Of a stretch of DNA of 64,000 nt, positions 9,939 to 19,966 are shown piece after piece. The stretch spans positions 272,605-336,604 of the forward strand of contig NZ_NXLU01000001.1 of assembly GCF_003364215.1 (NCBI RefSeq). The letters are read 5' to 3'. This DNA comes from Helicobacter cholecystus (lineage in GTDB: Bacteria > Campylobacterota > Campylobacteria > Campylobacterales > Helicobacteraceae). The position numbers and the translations under genes were made by a program. Below the pieces are notes generated by a model that was not told where the DNA came from, did no database searches, and was given only the letters and a program-made list of their open reading frames with translations. Positions within the stretch are counted from its first letter, which is position 1. Every line of letters starts with the position of its first letter.

Positions 9939-10156
9939 ACAGCAATGGTGTAGTTTGGGAGAGAGAAGAGATCTTAGAAGAGATTGAATCTTTACTTAAT
10001 CGTATTGATGATAAACATCCCAGTATTCTTTCTAAAGAGATGATGAGAGAAGTCGATATGAAAACACTTGGTTCTATCTATGAGGGCCTATTTCAAAAAA
10101 GTGGAAAAGAAATTATCAACAATCAAGAATGGCTTTTTGGTCTTGTAGATAATTAA
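9926..10156 (+). CDS. Small conserved-looking protein, function unknown
   Basis: I do not recognise a named family. The 76 residues are acidic and mostly helical in appearance (EREEILEEIESLLNRI), with no membrane segment, signal peptide or cysteines, so it should be a small cytosolic protein. It overlaps the upstream exonuclease gene by 13 nt and is followed by the cheY promoter, so it closes a two-gene operon. The overlap and normal composition make a real gene likely. Confidence 0.65.
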   Translation: MQYIDSNGVVWEREEILEEIESLLNRIDDKHPSILSKEMMREVDMKTLGSIYEGLFQKSGKEIINNQEWLFGLVDN

Positions 10157-10166
10157 AGAGATAGGT

Positions 10167-10172
10167 TATAAT
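10167..10172 (+). promoter_or_regulatory. -10 element upstream of cheY
   Basis: A perfect TATAAT lies 45 nt before the cheY start codon and just after the preceding small gene, in AT-rich sequence. No clear -35 is seen, which is usual for epsilon-class sigma70 promoters. Confidence 0.6.
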
Positions 10173-10216
10173 TATTAAATGACCTTTGTTCAACTATGTA
10201 TTAAGGAGGAGTAAAT

Positions 10217-10594
10217 TTGAGACTACTTGTCGTCGATGATAGCTCAACAATGCGAAGAATTATTAAAAATACACTTCAACGACTTGGCTATGAGGATATT
10301 TATGAGGCAGAAAATGGGATTGAAGCTTGGGATATCTTAGATAAAAATAGCGATATGGGCGTGCTAATTACAGATTGGAATATGCCTGAAATGAATGGCT
10401 TGGAGCTTGTTAAAAAAACTAGAGCTGATGAGCGATTTGTAGATATTCCAATTATTATGATCACCACCGAAGGAGGTAAGGTTGAGGTCATTACTGCTAT
10501 TAAGGCAGGGGTAAATAATTATATTGTTAAGCCTTTTACTCCCCAAGTTCTCAAAGAAAAACTTGAAGTTGTTTTGGGTGTCAATGAAGAATAG
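10217..10594 (+). CDS. cheY: Chemotaxis response regulator CheY
   Basis: Single-domain receiver that, when phosphorylated by CheA, binds the flagellar switch and changes swimming direction. The acidic pair D7/D8, phospho-acceptor D53 (ITDWNMP), the conserved threonines (MITTEGG) and the lysine of the VKPFTP motif are all visible. The start codon is TTG with an AGGAGG site five to six bases upstream. 125 residues is standard, and the sequence is very close to what I recall of H. pylori CheY1. It heads a cheY-prmA-ftsH-psd-like-pssA series also known from Campylobacter. Confidence 0.95.
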   Translation: MRLLVVDDSSTMRRIIKNTLQRLGYEDIYEAENGIEAWDILDKNSDMGVLITDWNMPEMNGLELVKKTRADERFVDIPIIMITTEGGKVEVITAIKAGVNNYIVKPFTPQVLKEKLEVVLGVNEE

Positions 10595-11522
10595 CTTAGA
10601 TGAGGAATATTTTGAAATTCTTGTTCAACCCCAAAGCTTTTATGAGATTTTTTTAGATTTTATTACTCAAAATATCCAAGATACACTTGAAGAAATTTCA
10701 ACCCCTTATTCTTTTGAGGGGTATACAAATGATCTTTCTGCCTATGATCTCTCTTGTTTTTTTCCAATGAATGAGCAACAATACAATCAGATTATTATCC
10801 GTACAACCCAAAGTCCACTGAATATCTTGCCCCTTTTATCTGAATTTGCAAAAATTCTTTCTCAAAGAGTAGGAATGAGTGTAGATTTTGGTTTTGGGTA
10901 CAAGATTTGTAAAAATCAAGATTGGATAGAGGCTTATCGACAATCAATTATACCCATCTGTGTGAAAGATTTTTATATTCGCCCCTCTTGGCATAAAAAT
11001 GCCCAAGAACTTGGATATCCTCAAAAAGATATCATTATTGATCCCGCACTTGCCTTTGGATCAGGGCATCATGCAACAACTTGGATGTGTATTGAACTTC
11101 TTTGTGAAATGAATCTTAAAGGAAAAAAACTTCTTGATGTAGGGTGTGGAAGTGGGATTTTAAGTATTTGTGCGGCAAGTTTGGGTGCAAAGGTAGAAAT
11201 TTGTGATACTGATGAATTTGCCATTAAAGAGAGTGAAAAAAATTTTGCACTTAATTCTCAAACTTTTGAAAAAAGTTGGGTAGGTTCAATTGGGGATACC
11301 CAAGAGAGCTATGAGATTATTGTGGCAAATATTTTGGCACATATCCTTATTGCCTTCCAAAGCGATTTTTTAGATCGTTTATTGATTGGAGGAAAGCTTA
11401 TCCTCTCAGGAATCTTGCAGGAGTATCAAGAGCAAGTTTTAGAAAAATTCAAAAATTGGGAAGTAGAGAAAATCTTACAAAAAGATGAATGGATAGCCAT
11501 AAAACTTGCCAAAGTTAAGTAA
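10584..11522 (+). CDS. prmA: Ribosomal protein L11 methyltransferase
   Basis: Cytosolic SAM-dependent enzyme that methylates ribosomal protein L11. The SAM-binding motif LLDVGCGSGILSI is central, preceded by DPALAFGSGHHATT and followed by VANILAHIL, all family hallmarks. The ATG at 10584 lies inside the last codons of cheY (11-nt overlap), so it is probably translated by coupling; no separate Shine-Dalgarno is obvious. About 312 residues, slightly longer than some orthologues. Confidence 0.92.
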   Translation: MKNSLDEEYFEILVQPQSFYEIFLDFITQNIQDTLEEISTPYSFEGYTNDLSAYDLSCFFPMNEQQYNQIIIRTTQSPLNILPLLSEFAKILSQRVGMSVDFGFGYKICKNQDWIEAYRQSIIPICVKDFYIRPSWHKNAQELGYPQKDIIIDPALAFGSGHHATTWMCIELLCEMNLKGKKLLDVGCGSGILSICAASLGAKVEICDTDEFAIKESEKNFALNSQTFEKSWVGSIGDTQESYEIIVANILAHILIAFQSDFLDRLLIGGKLILSGILQEYQEQVLEKFKNWEVEKILQKDEWIAIKLAKVK

Positions 11523-11559
11523 GATTACAGAAATAACACTAAAAATTAAAGGTTAAATA

Positions 11560-13440
11560 ATGAATCAACAATCTCCTAATAAATCTTTTAATAAAAATCC
11601 TATTCTTCTTTTTGCGCTTCTGGTTTTAGTTGCGATGATTGTTTTTCGCTTTATGTCCCCACGCGAGGGTGGATTTTTTGATAACAAAGTCAGTGAAAAA
11701 AAAGAGGTAAGCTATTTTGAACTTAAACAAATGGCAAAAAATAAAGAATTAGAAAATGTTGAAATTGGACAAACTATGCTTAGAGCCATCTCAAGTGATG
11801 GAAGGACATTGTATGTTGCCAAAAAAGTTCCAGATTCTACCCTTGTGCCAATTTTGGATGAAAATGGCATTAAATACAGCGGTTTCAGTGAAAGCAATAT
11901 TTTCTCAGAAATTTTGAGTTGGTTACTTCCTGTTTTTGTACTAATTATCTTTTGGATGTTTATGGCAAGTCGTATGCAAAAAAATATGGGTAATGGAATT
12001 TTTGGTATGGGGAGTGCCAAACGCCTTGTTAATGCAGAAAAACCAAAGGTTAAGTTTGATGATATGGCAGGAAATGATGAGGCAAAAGAAGAGGTTGTAG
12101 AAATTGTGGATTTTCTCAAGCATCCTGATCGCTATACTCTTTTGGGTGCAAAAATTCCTCGAGGTGTCCTTCTTGTAGGTCCTCCAGGGACAGGTAAAAC
12201 ACTTCTTGCTAAGGCTGTAGCAGGAGAAGCAAATGTTCCTTTTTTCTCAATGAGTGGGAGCAGTTTTATTGAAATGTTTGTAGGAATGGGTGCAAGCCGA
12301 GTAAGAGATCTTTTTGATATGGCAAAAAAAGAGGCTCCAAGTATTATTTTTATTGATGAAATTGATGCAATTGGTAAAAGTCGTGCAGCTGGTGGGATTG
12401 TTAGTGGAAATGATGAAAGAGAACAGACGCTTAATCAACTTTTAGCTGAAATGGATGGTTTTGGAAGTGAATCTGCACCAGTCATTGTGCTTGCAGCCAC
12501 AAATCGTCCTGAGATTTTGGATCCTGCATTACTTCGTCCAGGAAGATTTGATCGCCAGGTGCTTGTTGATAAACCAGATTATAAAGGAAGGCTTGATATT
12601 CTTAAAGTCCATATTAAAGGAATTAAACCCGCAAAAGATGTAGATTTGCCTGAAATTGCAAAAATGACTGCAGGGCTTGCAGGAGCAGATTTGGCAAATA
12701 TTATTAATGAAGCCGCACTTCTTGCAGGAAGGGTCAATAAAAAAGAAGTCACCCAAAGCGATCTTAAAGAAGCTGTAGAGCGAGGAATTGCTGGACTTGA
12801 GAAAAAATCAAGACGTATCAGTAAAAAAGAAAAAAGAATCGTAGCCTATCATGAGAGTGGGCATGCACTCATTAGTGAGCTCACAAAGGGTGCGGATAAA
12901 GTCAATAAAGTTTCTATTATTCCTCGTGGAATGGCAGCTCTTGGATATACACTTAATACCCCACAAGAAAATAAGTATCTTGTGCAAAAACACGAACTTA
13001 TCGCTGATATAGATGTATTACTTGGAGGTAGAGGAGCAGAAGATGTATTCTTGGGTGAAATTTCTACAGGTGCAAGTAATGATTTAGAGCGTGCCACAGA
13101 TATTCTTAAGGCAATGGCAAGCTATTATGGGATGACAGAAGTTAGTGGATTGATGGTCTTAGAGAAACAACGCAACTCTTTTCTTAATGGTGGGGGAAGT
13201 GGTGGAGAATATAGTGAAAAAACTTCTGAAAAACTTGATAAATTTGTGCAAGAAACTCTTCAAGAGCGGTTTGAAGTTGTGAAACAAACACTTAAAGAAT
13301 ATGCACAAGCTGTAGAAACTATAACTGCTGAACTTTTAGAAAAAGAAGTGATTGATGGTGAGCGTGTTCGTGAAATCATTAGGGAGTTTGAAGAAAAAAA
13401 TAATTTACCTACAAGACTCACTTCTGTTGAGGAGGAATAA
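11560..13440 (+). CDS. ftsH: ATP-dependent zinc metalloprotease FtsH
   Basis: Membrane-anchored AAA+ protease that degrades unneeded or misfolded membrane and cytosolic proteins. It has two N-terminal membrane segments (about residues 14-30 and 122-140), an AAA domain with Walker A GPPGTGKT at 207-214 and Walker [12 protein letters not shown], and a protease domain whose zinc site HESGH starts at H431. The 626-residue length is normal. It lies between prmA and the psd-like/pssA pair. Confidence 0.97.
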   Translation: MNQQSPNKSFNKNPILLFALLVLVAMIVFRFMSPREGGFFDNKVSEKKEVSYFELKQMAKNKELENVEIGQTMLRAISSDGRTLYVAKKVPDSTLVPILDENGIKYSGFSESNIFSEILSWLLPVFVLIIFWMFMASRMQKNMGNGIFGMGSAKRLVNAEKPKVKFDDMAGNDEAKEEVVEIVDFLKHPDRYTLLGAKIPRGVLLVGPPGTGKTLLAKAVAGEANVPFFSMSGSSFIEMFVGMGASRVRDLFDMAKKEAPSIIFIDEIDAIGKSRAAGGIVSGNDEREQTLNQLLAEMDGFGSESAPVIVLAATNRPEILDPALLRPGRFDRQVLVDKPDYKGRLDILKVHIKGIKPAKDVDLPEIAKMTAGLAGADLANIINEAALLAGRVNKKEVTQSDLKEAVERGIAGLEKKSRRISKKEKRIVAYHESGHALISELTKGADKVNKVSIIPRGMAALGYTLNTPQENKYLVQKHELIADIDVLLGGRGAEDVFLGEISTGASNDLERATDILKAMASYYGMTEVSGLMVLEKQRNSFLNGGGSGGEYSEKTSEKLDKFVQETLQERFEVVKQTLKEYAQAVETITAELLEKEVIDGERVREIIREFEEKNNLPTRLTSVEEE

Positions 13441-13450
13441 AGGAGGGATT

Positions 13451-14044
13451 ATGGGTTCGCAAATAAATTTTCTGGCTAAAAGTGGTTACAAGGGGACGGT
13501 TTGGCTTGTTGCTCTTCTTGGAGTTTCATTGCTTTTTGGACTAGGGAGTTTGTGTTTTATTTTTCTTATTTTTCTTATTTTTTGGCTTATACTTTTTAGA
13601 AATCCCGAGAGAAATGCACTCCATCTTTCAGAAAATGCATTTCTTGCCCCTATTGATGGAGTGGTTACAGAAATTTCTTCAACAGCTAACCGATGTCAGA
13701 TTAAAATCAAAAATCAACTTTTTGATGTGGGCGTCATACGTTCTCCTCGGCATATCCAAGCATATACACTTTCAGAAATTCATGGGATACCTCTTTTTTT
13801 TTCTAACAAAAAAAGTCTTTTTAACTCAGAGATTGTTTTTAGCTTTGGAGAAAATAAAATGATCTTCTACCCACAAATCTTCAAATTTTATCCTTTAAAT
13901 TTAAATCTCAATGAACTTGAGCGAGGAGAGAGGATGGGGTTTATGAAAGGTGAAATAATTCTTGAAATTGAGGGAATTGAAACCAAGGTTAATGTAGGAG
14001 ATAGGGTTAAGGGGGGTGAGAGCGTTTTGGGGTATTTGCAATGA
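13451..14044 (+). CDS. Phosphatidylserine decarboxylase-like membrane protein, active-site serine not found
   Basis: Member of the short Psd family by its layout: two hydrophobic segments (about residues 15-50), then FRNPER and LAPIDGVV, and a C-terminal barrel ending KVNVGDRVKGGESVLGYL. True enzymes self-cleave at a Gly-Ser in an (F/L)GS motif after the segment GERxG; here that stretch reads GERMGFMKGEIILEI with no GS, so the pyruvoyl group could not form. The start ATG has an AGGAGG site. It overlaps pssA by 4 nt. It may be a non-catalytic partner of PssA or act by another mechanism. A T9 tract lies at 13794-13802. Confidence 0.7.
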   Translation: MGSQINFLAKSGYKGTVWLVALLGVSLLFGLGSLCFIFLIFLIFWLILFRNPERNALHLSENAFLAPIDGVVTEISSTANRCQIKIKNQLFDVGVIRSPRHIQAYTLSEIHGIPLFFSNKKSLFNSEIVFSFGENKMIFYPQIFKFYPLNLNLNELERGERMGFMKGEIILEIEGIETKVNVGDRVKGGESVLGYLQ

Positions 14045-14787
14045 AAATCAATCCTTTATATGTGCTTCCTAATGCGTTTACGGCAGGGAGTATTTTTTTA
14101 GCAATTTTAAGTTTAATCTGGGCTTCTCAAGAGAGCTTTGTATCAGCATGTTGGGCGATTGTAGCTTCAATGATTTTGGATGGTCTTGATGGGCGCGTGG
14201 CAAGACTTACAGGAACGAGTTCAAAATTTGGTGTGGAATTTGATTCTTTAGCAGATGTTATAGCCTTTGGTGTAGCTCCTGCAATGTTGGTGTATTTTTA
14301 TATTGGGCAATATTATGGGCGATTGGGTGTAGTAGTCTGCGCGTTGTTTGTAGTTTTTGGTGCAATCAGATTGGCGAGATTTAATATCACCACAAGCTCT
14401 GAACCAAACTCTTTTATAGGCCTTCCCATCCCCTCAGCAGCAATCTTTTTAGTGGCTTGGATTTTATTTAATGAAACTTATGAGCTCCTTCATCTTCCCT
14501 CAGGTGCAAAACTTGATGCATTGGATAATAAACTTGTCCTTGAAGGCACTTTTGGATATGGATTGCTCTGTTTAGTGCTTCTTGCAGGAATTTTAATGGT
14601 GAGCAATATTCGTTATCCCTCATTTAAAAAAATTAAATGGGATTTAAGAACTTTTATTGTTTTGCTTGTGCTTGGTGGAATTCTTATCTATCGTCCAATT
14701 GAAGCACTTGCCTTTGCAATGAGTGGATATGTACTCTATGGAATTATCCGTTGGATTTTTTTGCTAGGAAAGATTAGTTTTAAATAG
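14041..14787 (+). CDS. pssA: CDP-diacylglycerol--serine O-phosphatidyltransferase
   Basis: Inner-membrane enzyme that makes phosphatidylserine, precursor of phosphatidylethanolamine. The CDP-alcohol phosphatidyltransferase signature is complete: LDGLDGRVARLTGTSS then FGVEFDSLAD (about residues 47-75). Six or more hydrophobic segments follow. At 248 residues the length fits. The ATG overlaps the psd-like stop codon (ATGA), indicating translational coupling. Confidence 0.94.
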   Translation: MKINPLYVLPNAFTAGSIFLAILSLIWASQESFVSACWAIVASMILDGLDGRVARLTGTSSKFGVEFDSLADVIAFGVAPAMLVYFYIGQYYGRLGVVVCALFVVFGAIRLARFNITTSSEPNSFIGLPIPSAAIFLVAWILFNETYELLHLPSGAKLDALDNKLVLEGTFGYGLLCLVLLAGILMVSNIRYPSFKKIKWDLRTFIVLLVLGGILIYRPIEALAFAMSGYVLYGIIRWIFLLGKISFK

Positions 14788-14919
14788 TCTATTCATCTAA
14801 CCCTATCTAGAAAAGATGCAGTAAGCCAAAACTTAAAGGTTAAAACTCCGCTCATTATCATAAAGAGATTTTCAGAGAGCTTGAAATTTATTGCAAACCT
14901 TAATCTGATCCAAGGAGAA

Positions 14920-15564
14920 ATGATGATTTTATTGTTAGAAGATGAGATTGTGCTTTGCGAGATGGTCGAAGAATTTCTGATTTCTAAGGGATTTGAAGTA
15001 TATAGCGTAGATAATGCTGATGATACACTTGAAGAGGCGATGAGTGGGAAGTATAAGCTTTTTATTTTTGATGTTAAGGTGCCTTTAGGAAATGGTTTTT
15101 CTATTCTTCAAGAACTTAGAAGTCACAAAATTCAAACCCCTGCAATTTTTACAACCTCACTCAATACTATTGCAGATTTGCAAGAAGGATATGAGAGTGG
15201 GTGTGATGATTATCTAAAAAAACCTTTTGAACTTGAAGAACTGTATTTAAGGGTTGAAAAACTTTTGGGCAGAAGTAAGAAAGAGAGTGTAGATTTTGGA
15301 AATGGAGTGAGATTTGATATGTCTCAAAAGCTTTTATATAAAGATGATGCGCTTTTACCACTGACAAATAAGGAGAATGAACTCTTAGCCATGCTTATAG
15401 AAAACAAGGGTCAATATCTTACACTTGAGGAAATTTCTTATCGACTTTGGGGATATGAAGAGCCGAGTTTCACCTCTTTACGTGTGTATATTAAAAATAT
15501 TCGCCAACAAATTGGAAAGGACTGTATTCACACAAAAAGAGGGCTAGGATATTGCTATGAATGA
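14920..15564 (+). CDS. OmpR/PhoB-type response regulator
   Basis: DNA-binding two-component regulator. The receiver domain (residues 1-120) has acidic residues E7/D8/E9, phospho-acceptor D51 (FIFDVKVP) and the lysine motif YLKKPFEL; a winged-helix domain (about 125-214) ends with the typical RGLGYCYE. I chose the ATG at 14920 because AAGGAGA lies directly upstream; ATG at 14923 is equally possible. It overlaps the kinase gene by 8 nt. Target genes cannot be read from the sequence. It resembles regulators such as CrdR or DccR, but I cannot say which. Confidence 0.88.
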   Translation: MMILLLEDEIVLCEMVEEFLISKGFEVYSVDNADDTLEEAMSGKYKLFIFDVKVPLGNGFSILQELRSHKIQTPAIFTTSLNTIADLQEGYESGCDDYLKKPFELEELYLRVEKLLGRSKKESVDFGNGVRFDMSQKLLYKDDALLPLTNKENELLAMLIENKGQYLTLEEISYRLWGYEEPSFTSLRVYIKNIRQQIGKDCIHTKRGLGYCYE

Positions 15565-16807
15565 GGCAAAAAAGACAATTCTAAGTATTCTTGCTTTGTA
15601 TATGATCAGCACTATAGTTTTTTTGAGTATTATTTTTGGAATATGGTATTACGGAGAATTGGATTTGCTTAAAACACGTTCTTTTCACGAAGTTAAAAAT
15701 CTAAGCAAACGTATTATTTATGTTTTAGCTAAAAAAGAAAAATATGGTTTTTTTGTGCAATCACTTGAAGGACAAAAGGCAATCTTACAATCTATTTCAT
15801 TAGAATCGGGCTATCTTATTGCAGCTTTCAATCAAAAAGGTGAGATTGTTTATAGCAATATGAAGATCAATCCTTTTGCAGTCCCCAAAGAAAATGGAGT
15901 GTATATCATTGACAATCACGCTATTTTAAGTTCTTATGGACGACCTGATTTTTTATATAAGAGAAATTTTGGTGAGCGCGAAATGATGCATTATAGGCCT
16001 GAAAATGATTTTAGAATTATTATTGATGGAGGGGATGTGGGGAATTTGCTATGGAAACTTAGAATTAGAATTTGGGGGATTTTTGGGGTTCTGCTTGTGA
16101 TGATGGGAATTGTTGGTTTTTTCCTTGTGCGCCTTGCACTCAAACCTCTTAATCAAAAAATTGAAGAACTCAATCTGTTTATCAAAGATGCAACCCATGA
16201 AATTAATACACCTTTAAGTGTGTTGCAAATGAGCGTAGATCAAATTGATAAATCCCTTATTCAAGAAAAAGATTTAAAAAAATTTAAATCTATCCAAGTT
16301 GCAGCACGCACACTGGAGAGTATTTATCATTCCTTGATTTATACTTCTTTTGGGCGTCTTGAAAATAAGATTGAAGAGATCAATCTATCAAATCTTATCA
16401 AGGAGAGGCTAGATTATTTTGAAATGCTTTTTGCACAAAAAAATCTTTGTATCTCAACGGATTTTCAAGATGTATTGCTTAGGGCTAATCTCAAAAGCAT
16501 TACGCTTGTCATTGATAATTTATTGAGCAATGCCTATAAATACACCCAAAAAAATGGGACTATAACAATAAAGATTTGGAAGGAGGGGCAAAAGAATTTT
16601 CTCTCTATCCAAGACAATGGTTGTGGGATTGCCCCTAGGGATATTGAGCATATTTTTAAGCGTTATACACGATTTGATAGCTCTAAGGGGGGATTTGGAT
16701 TGGGGTTGAGTATCGTGAAGAAAATTTGTGATGAATTTGGGGTGCAAATTGAGTGCAAAAGTGAATTAAAAAAGGGTAGTGAGTTTATACTTGCGTGGAG
16801 TTTTTAA
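15557..16807 (+). CDS. Sensor histidine kinase
   Basis: Membrane kinase partner of the regulator encoded just upstream. Two membrane segments (about residues 10-30 and 172-195) flank a periplasmic sensing region of roughly 140 residues with no recognised fold. The phospho-acceptor is H214 in DATHEINTPLS. The ATPase part shows the N box (DNLLSNAYKYT), G1 (IQDNGCGI) and G2 (GGFGLGLSI). 416 residues. The input signal is unknown; the pair sits between pssA and pyrH, neither of which suggests a stimulus. Confidence 0.9.
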   Translation: MNEAKKTILSILALYMISTIVFLSIIFGIWYYGELDLLKTRSFHEVKNLSKRIIYVLAKKEKYGFFVQSLEGQKAILQSISLESGYLIAAFNQKGEIVYSNMKINPFAVPKENGVYIIDNHAILSSYGRPDFLYKRNFGEREMMHYRPENDFRIIIDGGDVGNLLWKLRIRIWGIFGVLLVMMGIVGFFLVRLALKPLNQKIEELNLFIKDATHEINTPLSVLQMSVDQIDKSLIQEKDLKKFKSIQVAARTLESIYHSLIYTSFGRLENKIEEINLSNLIKERLDYFEMLFAQKNLCISTDFQDVLLRANLKSITLVIDNLLSNAYKYTQKNGTITIKIWKEGQKNFLSIQDNGCGIAPRDIEHIFKRYTRFDSSKGGFGLGLSIVKKICDEFGVQIECKSELKKGSEFILAWSF

Positions 16808-16858
16808 GTTTTTTATTTTAGAATTACAAGTTATGTTTATGGAAAAAGGAGTGGATAG

Positions 16859-17566
<708 letters not shown>

Positions 17567-17605
17567 GAATTTATAGTAAAATAAAAAATAAAAAGGATAG
17601 AGAAA

Positions 17606-17827
17606 ATGAGAACTGAAGAAATTGCTGCTAGGGCATTAGAAAAAACTGGAAATGATCGCTATATTTTATCTAATCTTGTTTTTGCACGTACAAAAGAACT
17701 CAGCAATGGTGCAAAACCTCTTGTAGACATGGATTTAAAGGTGCATAAACTTGCAGATATTGCAATGATGGAAATTGCAGAAGGAAAGATCACACTCACT
17801 TCAATCCAAGACATTCAACCAAGGTAA
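17606..17827 (+). CDS. rpoZ: RNA polymerase omega subunit
   Basis: Small subunit that helps RNA polymerase assembly. The 73 residues show the family pattern: [11 protein letters not shown] at the start, then [14 protein letters not shown] and a helix with MMEIAEGKI. It lies between pyrH and spoT; the spoT start is only 3 nt past its stop. The neighbourhood with the (p)ppGpp enzyme is conserved in many bacteria. Confidence 0.94.
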   Translation: MRTEEIAARALEKTGNDRYILSNLVFARTKELSNGAKPLVDMDLKVHKLADIAMMEIAEGKITLTSIQDIQPR

Positions 17828-17830
17828 GAT

Positions 17831-19951
17831 ATGGATTTTTTTGAGACTCTTAAAAGGTGTAAAAGTATCCAAGAGTCTCAGGCACTCCTCTCTTCTTATA
17901 TTCAAATTACTCCAAAGATTCAAAAAGCTATTAACTTTGCAACGGAAGCTCATCAAGAACAGTGTCGTAAAAGCGGAGAACCCTATATTGTTCATCCCCT
18001 TTGTGTGGCAAGCATTGTAGCTTTTTATGGAGGAGATGAGGCGATGATTTGCTCCTCACTCTTACATGATGTGGTAGAGGATACGCATTTCTCTCTTCAA
18101 GAAGTAGAGGTGGAATTTGGCTATGAGGTGGCACAAATCGTCGATGCCCTTACAAAAATTGTTGAACTCAGAGAAGAGAATATCCCCCAAGGAGCGAGCA
18201 ATACCAAGATGCTCTCTTCAGCCCTCTCTTTCCGTAAAGTACTTCTTGCCTCAATTAAAGATATACGAGCAATTTTTATTAAAATCTGTGATCGACTGCA
18301 TAATATGCTAACCTTGGAATCTTTAAGAGAAGAAAAGCAAAAAAAGATTTCAGAAGAAACACTTGTTGTCTATGCACCCATTGCTTATCGCCTTGGAATT
18401 TCAAGTATTAAAAATGAACTTGAGGATCGTAGTTTTTATTTTCTTTTTAAAGAAGAGTATCAAAAGATTCAATCTTTTCTTGGGGAAAATCGTTTAGCAC
18501 TTGAGGGGAAGCTTAAGGAATTTGTCGAAAAACTTAAAGTCTTCTTGTATCAAGAGGGATATGGTGATGATGATTTTATCATTCAATCTCGTCTCAAACG
18601 CCCTTATTCTATCTATCTTAAAATGCAAAGAAAGGGCGTGGGTGTTAGGGAAATTTTAGATTTACTTGCTGTGAGGGTGATTGTAAAAAACGAAATTGAT
18701 TGCTATAAGGTACTGGGTATTGTGCACTTATATTTTAAGCCCATTGTAGCAAGATTTAAAGATTACATTGCACTTCCTAAAGAAAATGGCTATCAAACAA
18801 TTCATACTACGCTTTTTGATGAGCGTACAATTTTTGAAGTACAGATTCGAACATTTGATATGCAAAAGAGTGCAGAATATGGACTTGCTGCTCACTGGAA
18901 ATATAAAATGGGGAATCAGGTTTCACTCGATTGGCTTAGCAATATTGAATATAAAGATCAAAATATTGAAGAGTTTTATGAACTGATTAAGAGTGATTTG
19001 TATAAAGAGGATATTGCAGTTTTTTCTCCAAGAGGAGATGTATTCTCTCTTCCTGCAGGAGCTGTAGCACTAGATTTTGCTTATGCTGTGCATACAGAGC
19101 TTGGAGACAATGCTATTGGGGCTTATGTGAACAACCAGAAAGTAAGTTTGCTTGAGAGATTGAAAAGTGGGGATATTGTGAGGATTGTAACAGGAGAGAA
19201 CAGGGGGCTTAGATCCTCTTGGATTGATATTGTAAAAACTTCTAAGGCAAAGAATAAAATTAAATTAAAATGCCAAAATCGTCTAAAAGAAGTTAATAAA
19301 AATATTGCCTTGCAAATTTATAAAACTTTTTTTAATAAAACTTATGATGAAGTTTTATGGGCAATTGAAAATATAGGTAATGCATCATGGAATCTCAATT
19401 ATGAGTGCATCAAAGAAAATGCTTTAAATCTTGTTGAATTTTTTAGACAAGAAGGAAGAATTTTTACACGCTTACGCTATTTAAATTGGAAACTTAATGA
19501 ATATGTATTTGAGAATTTTAGAATCCTTTCGCATAAGCATGTTGATGGTATTTTATACGATTATTGTTGTTATCCAAAACAAGGAGATGAGGTCATGGGT
19601 GTTTTGGAAAATGATAAGGTTATCTTACATCATCGTTTATGTGAAAAAATTAAGCTTGAAGAAAAAACAAAGATGGTTTTTGTGGATTGGGTGGGAGAAG
19701 TGTATGAGAAATATCGTGTCATTGTTTTGCTTGAAGATAGTAAAGGATCTCTTGCAAAGTTCTTATTAGATTTGGCTAAACAAGATTGCAATCTGTTAGG
19801 AATTTCTTATGGCGGACATAAAGATCAATTTCTTACCCATTTTGAAATTGTATTTGAAACTGGGAGCAAAAGTAACAAAGAGCTCAAAAACAACTTAACA
19901 AACAAATATAAAATTGTAGAATTTCAAAATCTAAAAGATGTCTATCATTAA
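17831..19951 (+). CDS. spoT: Bifunctional (p)ppGpp synthase/hydrolase
   Basis: Rel/Spo enzyme of the stringent response, making and breaking (p)ppGpp. The N-terminal HD hydrolase domain is visible (HPLCVASIV, LLHDVVEDT near residue 78), then the synthase domain (RLKRPYSIYLKMQRKG, KENGYQTIHTTL), the TGS domain (VFSPRGDVFSLPAGAVALDFAYAVH) and a C-terminal ACT-like region. 706 residues is normal. It is probably the only long Rel/Spo enzyme here, and it acts with DksA encoded at 54.4 kb. Immediately followed by tyrS. Confidence 0.96.
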   Translation: MDFFETLKRCKSIQESQALLSSYIQITPKIQKAINFATEAHQEQCRKSGEPYIVHPLCVASIVAFYGGDEAMICSSLLHDVVEDTHFSLQEVEVEFGYEVAQIVDALTKIVELREENIPQGASNTKMLSSALSFRKVLLASIKDIRAIFIKICDRLHNMLTLESLREEKQKKISEETLVVYAPIAYRLGISSIKNELEDRSFYFLFKEEYQKIQSFLGENRLALEGKLKEFVEKLKVFLYQEGYGDDDFIIQSRLKRPYSIYLKMQRKGVGVREILDLLAVRVIVKNEIDCYKVLGIVHLYFKPIVARFKDYIALPKENGYQTIHTTLFDERTIFEVQIRTFDMQKSAEYGLAAHWKYKMGNQVSLDWLSNIEYKDQNIEEFYELIKSDLYKEDIAVFSPRGDVFSLPAGAVALDFAYAVHTELGDNAIGAYVNNQKVSLLERLKSGDIVRIVTGENRGLRSSWIDIVKTSKAKNKIKLKCQNRLKEVNKNIALQIYKTFFNKTYDEVLWAIENIGNASWNLNYECIKENALNLVEFFRQEGRIFTRLRYLNWKLNEYVFENFRILSHKHVDGILYDYCCYPKQGDEVMGVLENDKVILHHRLCEKIKLEEKTKMVFVDWVGEVYEKYRVIVLLEDSKGSLAKFLLDLAKQDCNLLGISYGGHKDQFLTHFEIVFETGSKSNKELKNNLTNKYKIVEFQNLKDVYH

Positions 19952-19966
19952 GGCTTAGGAGAAGTT

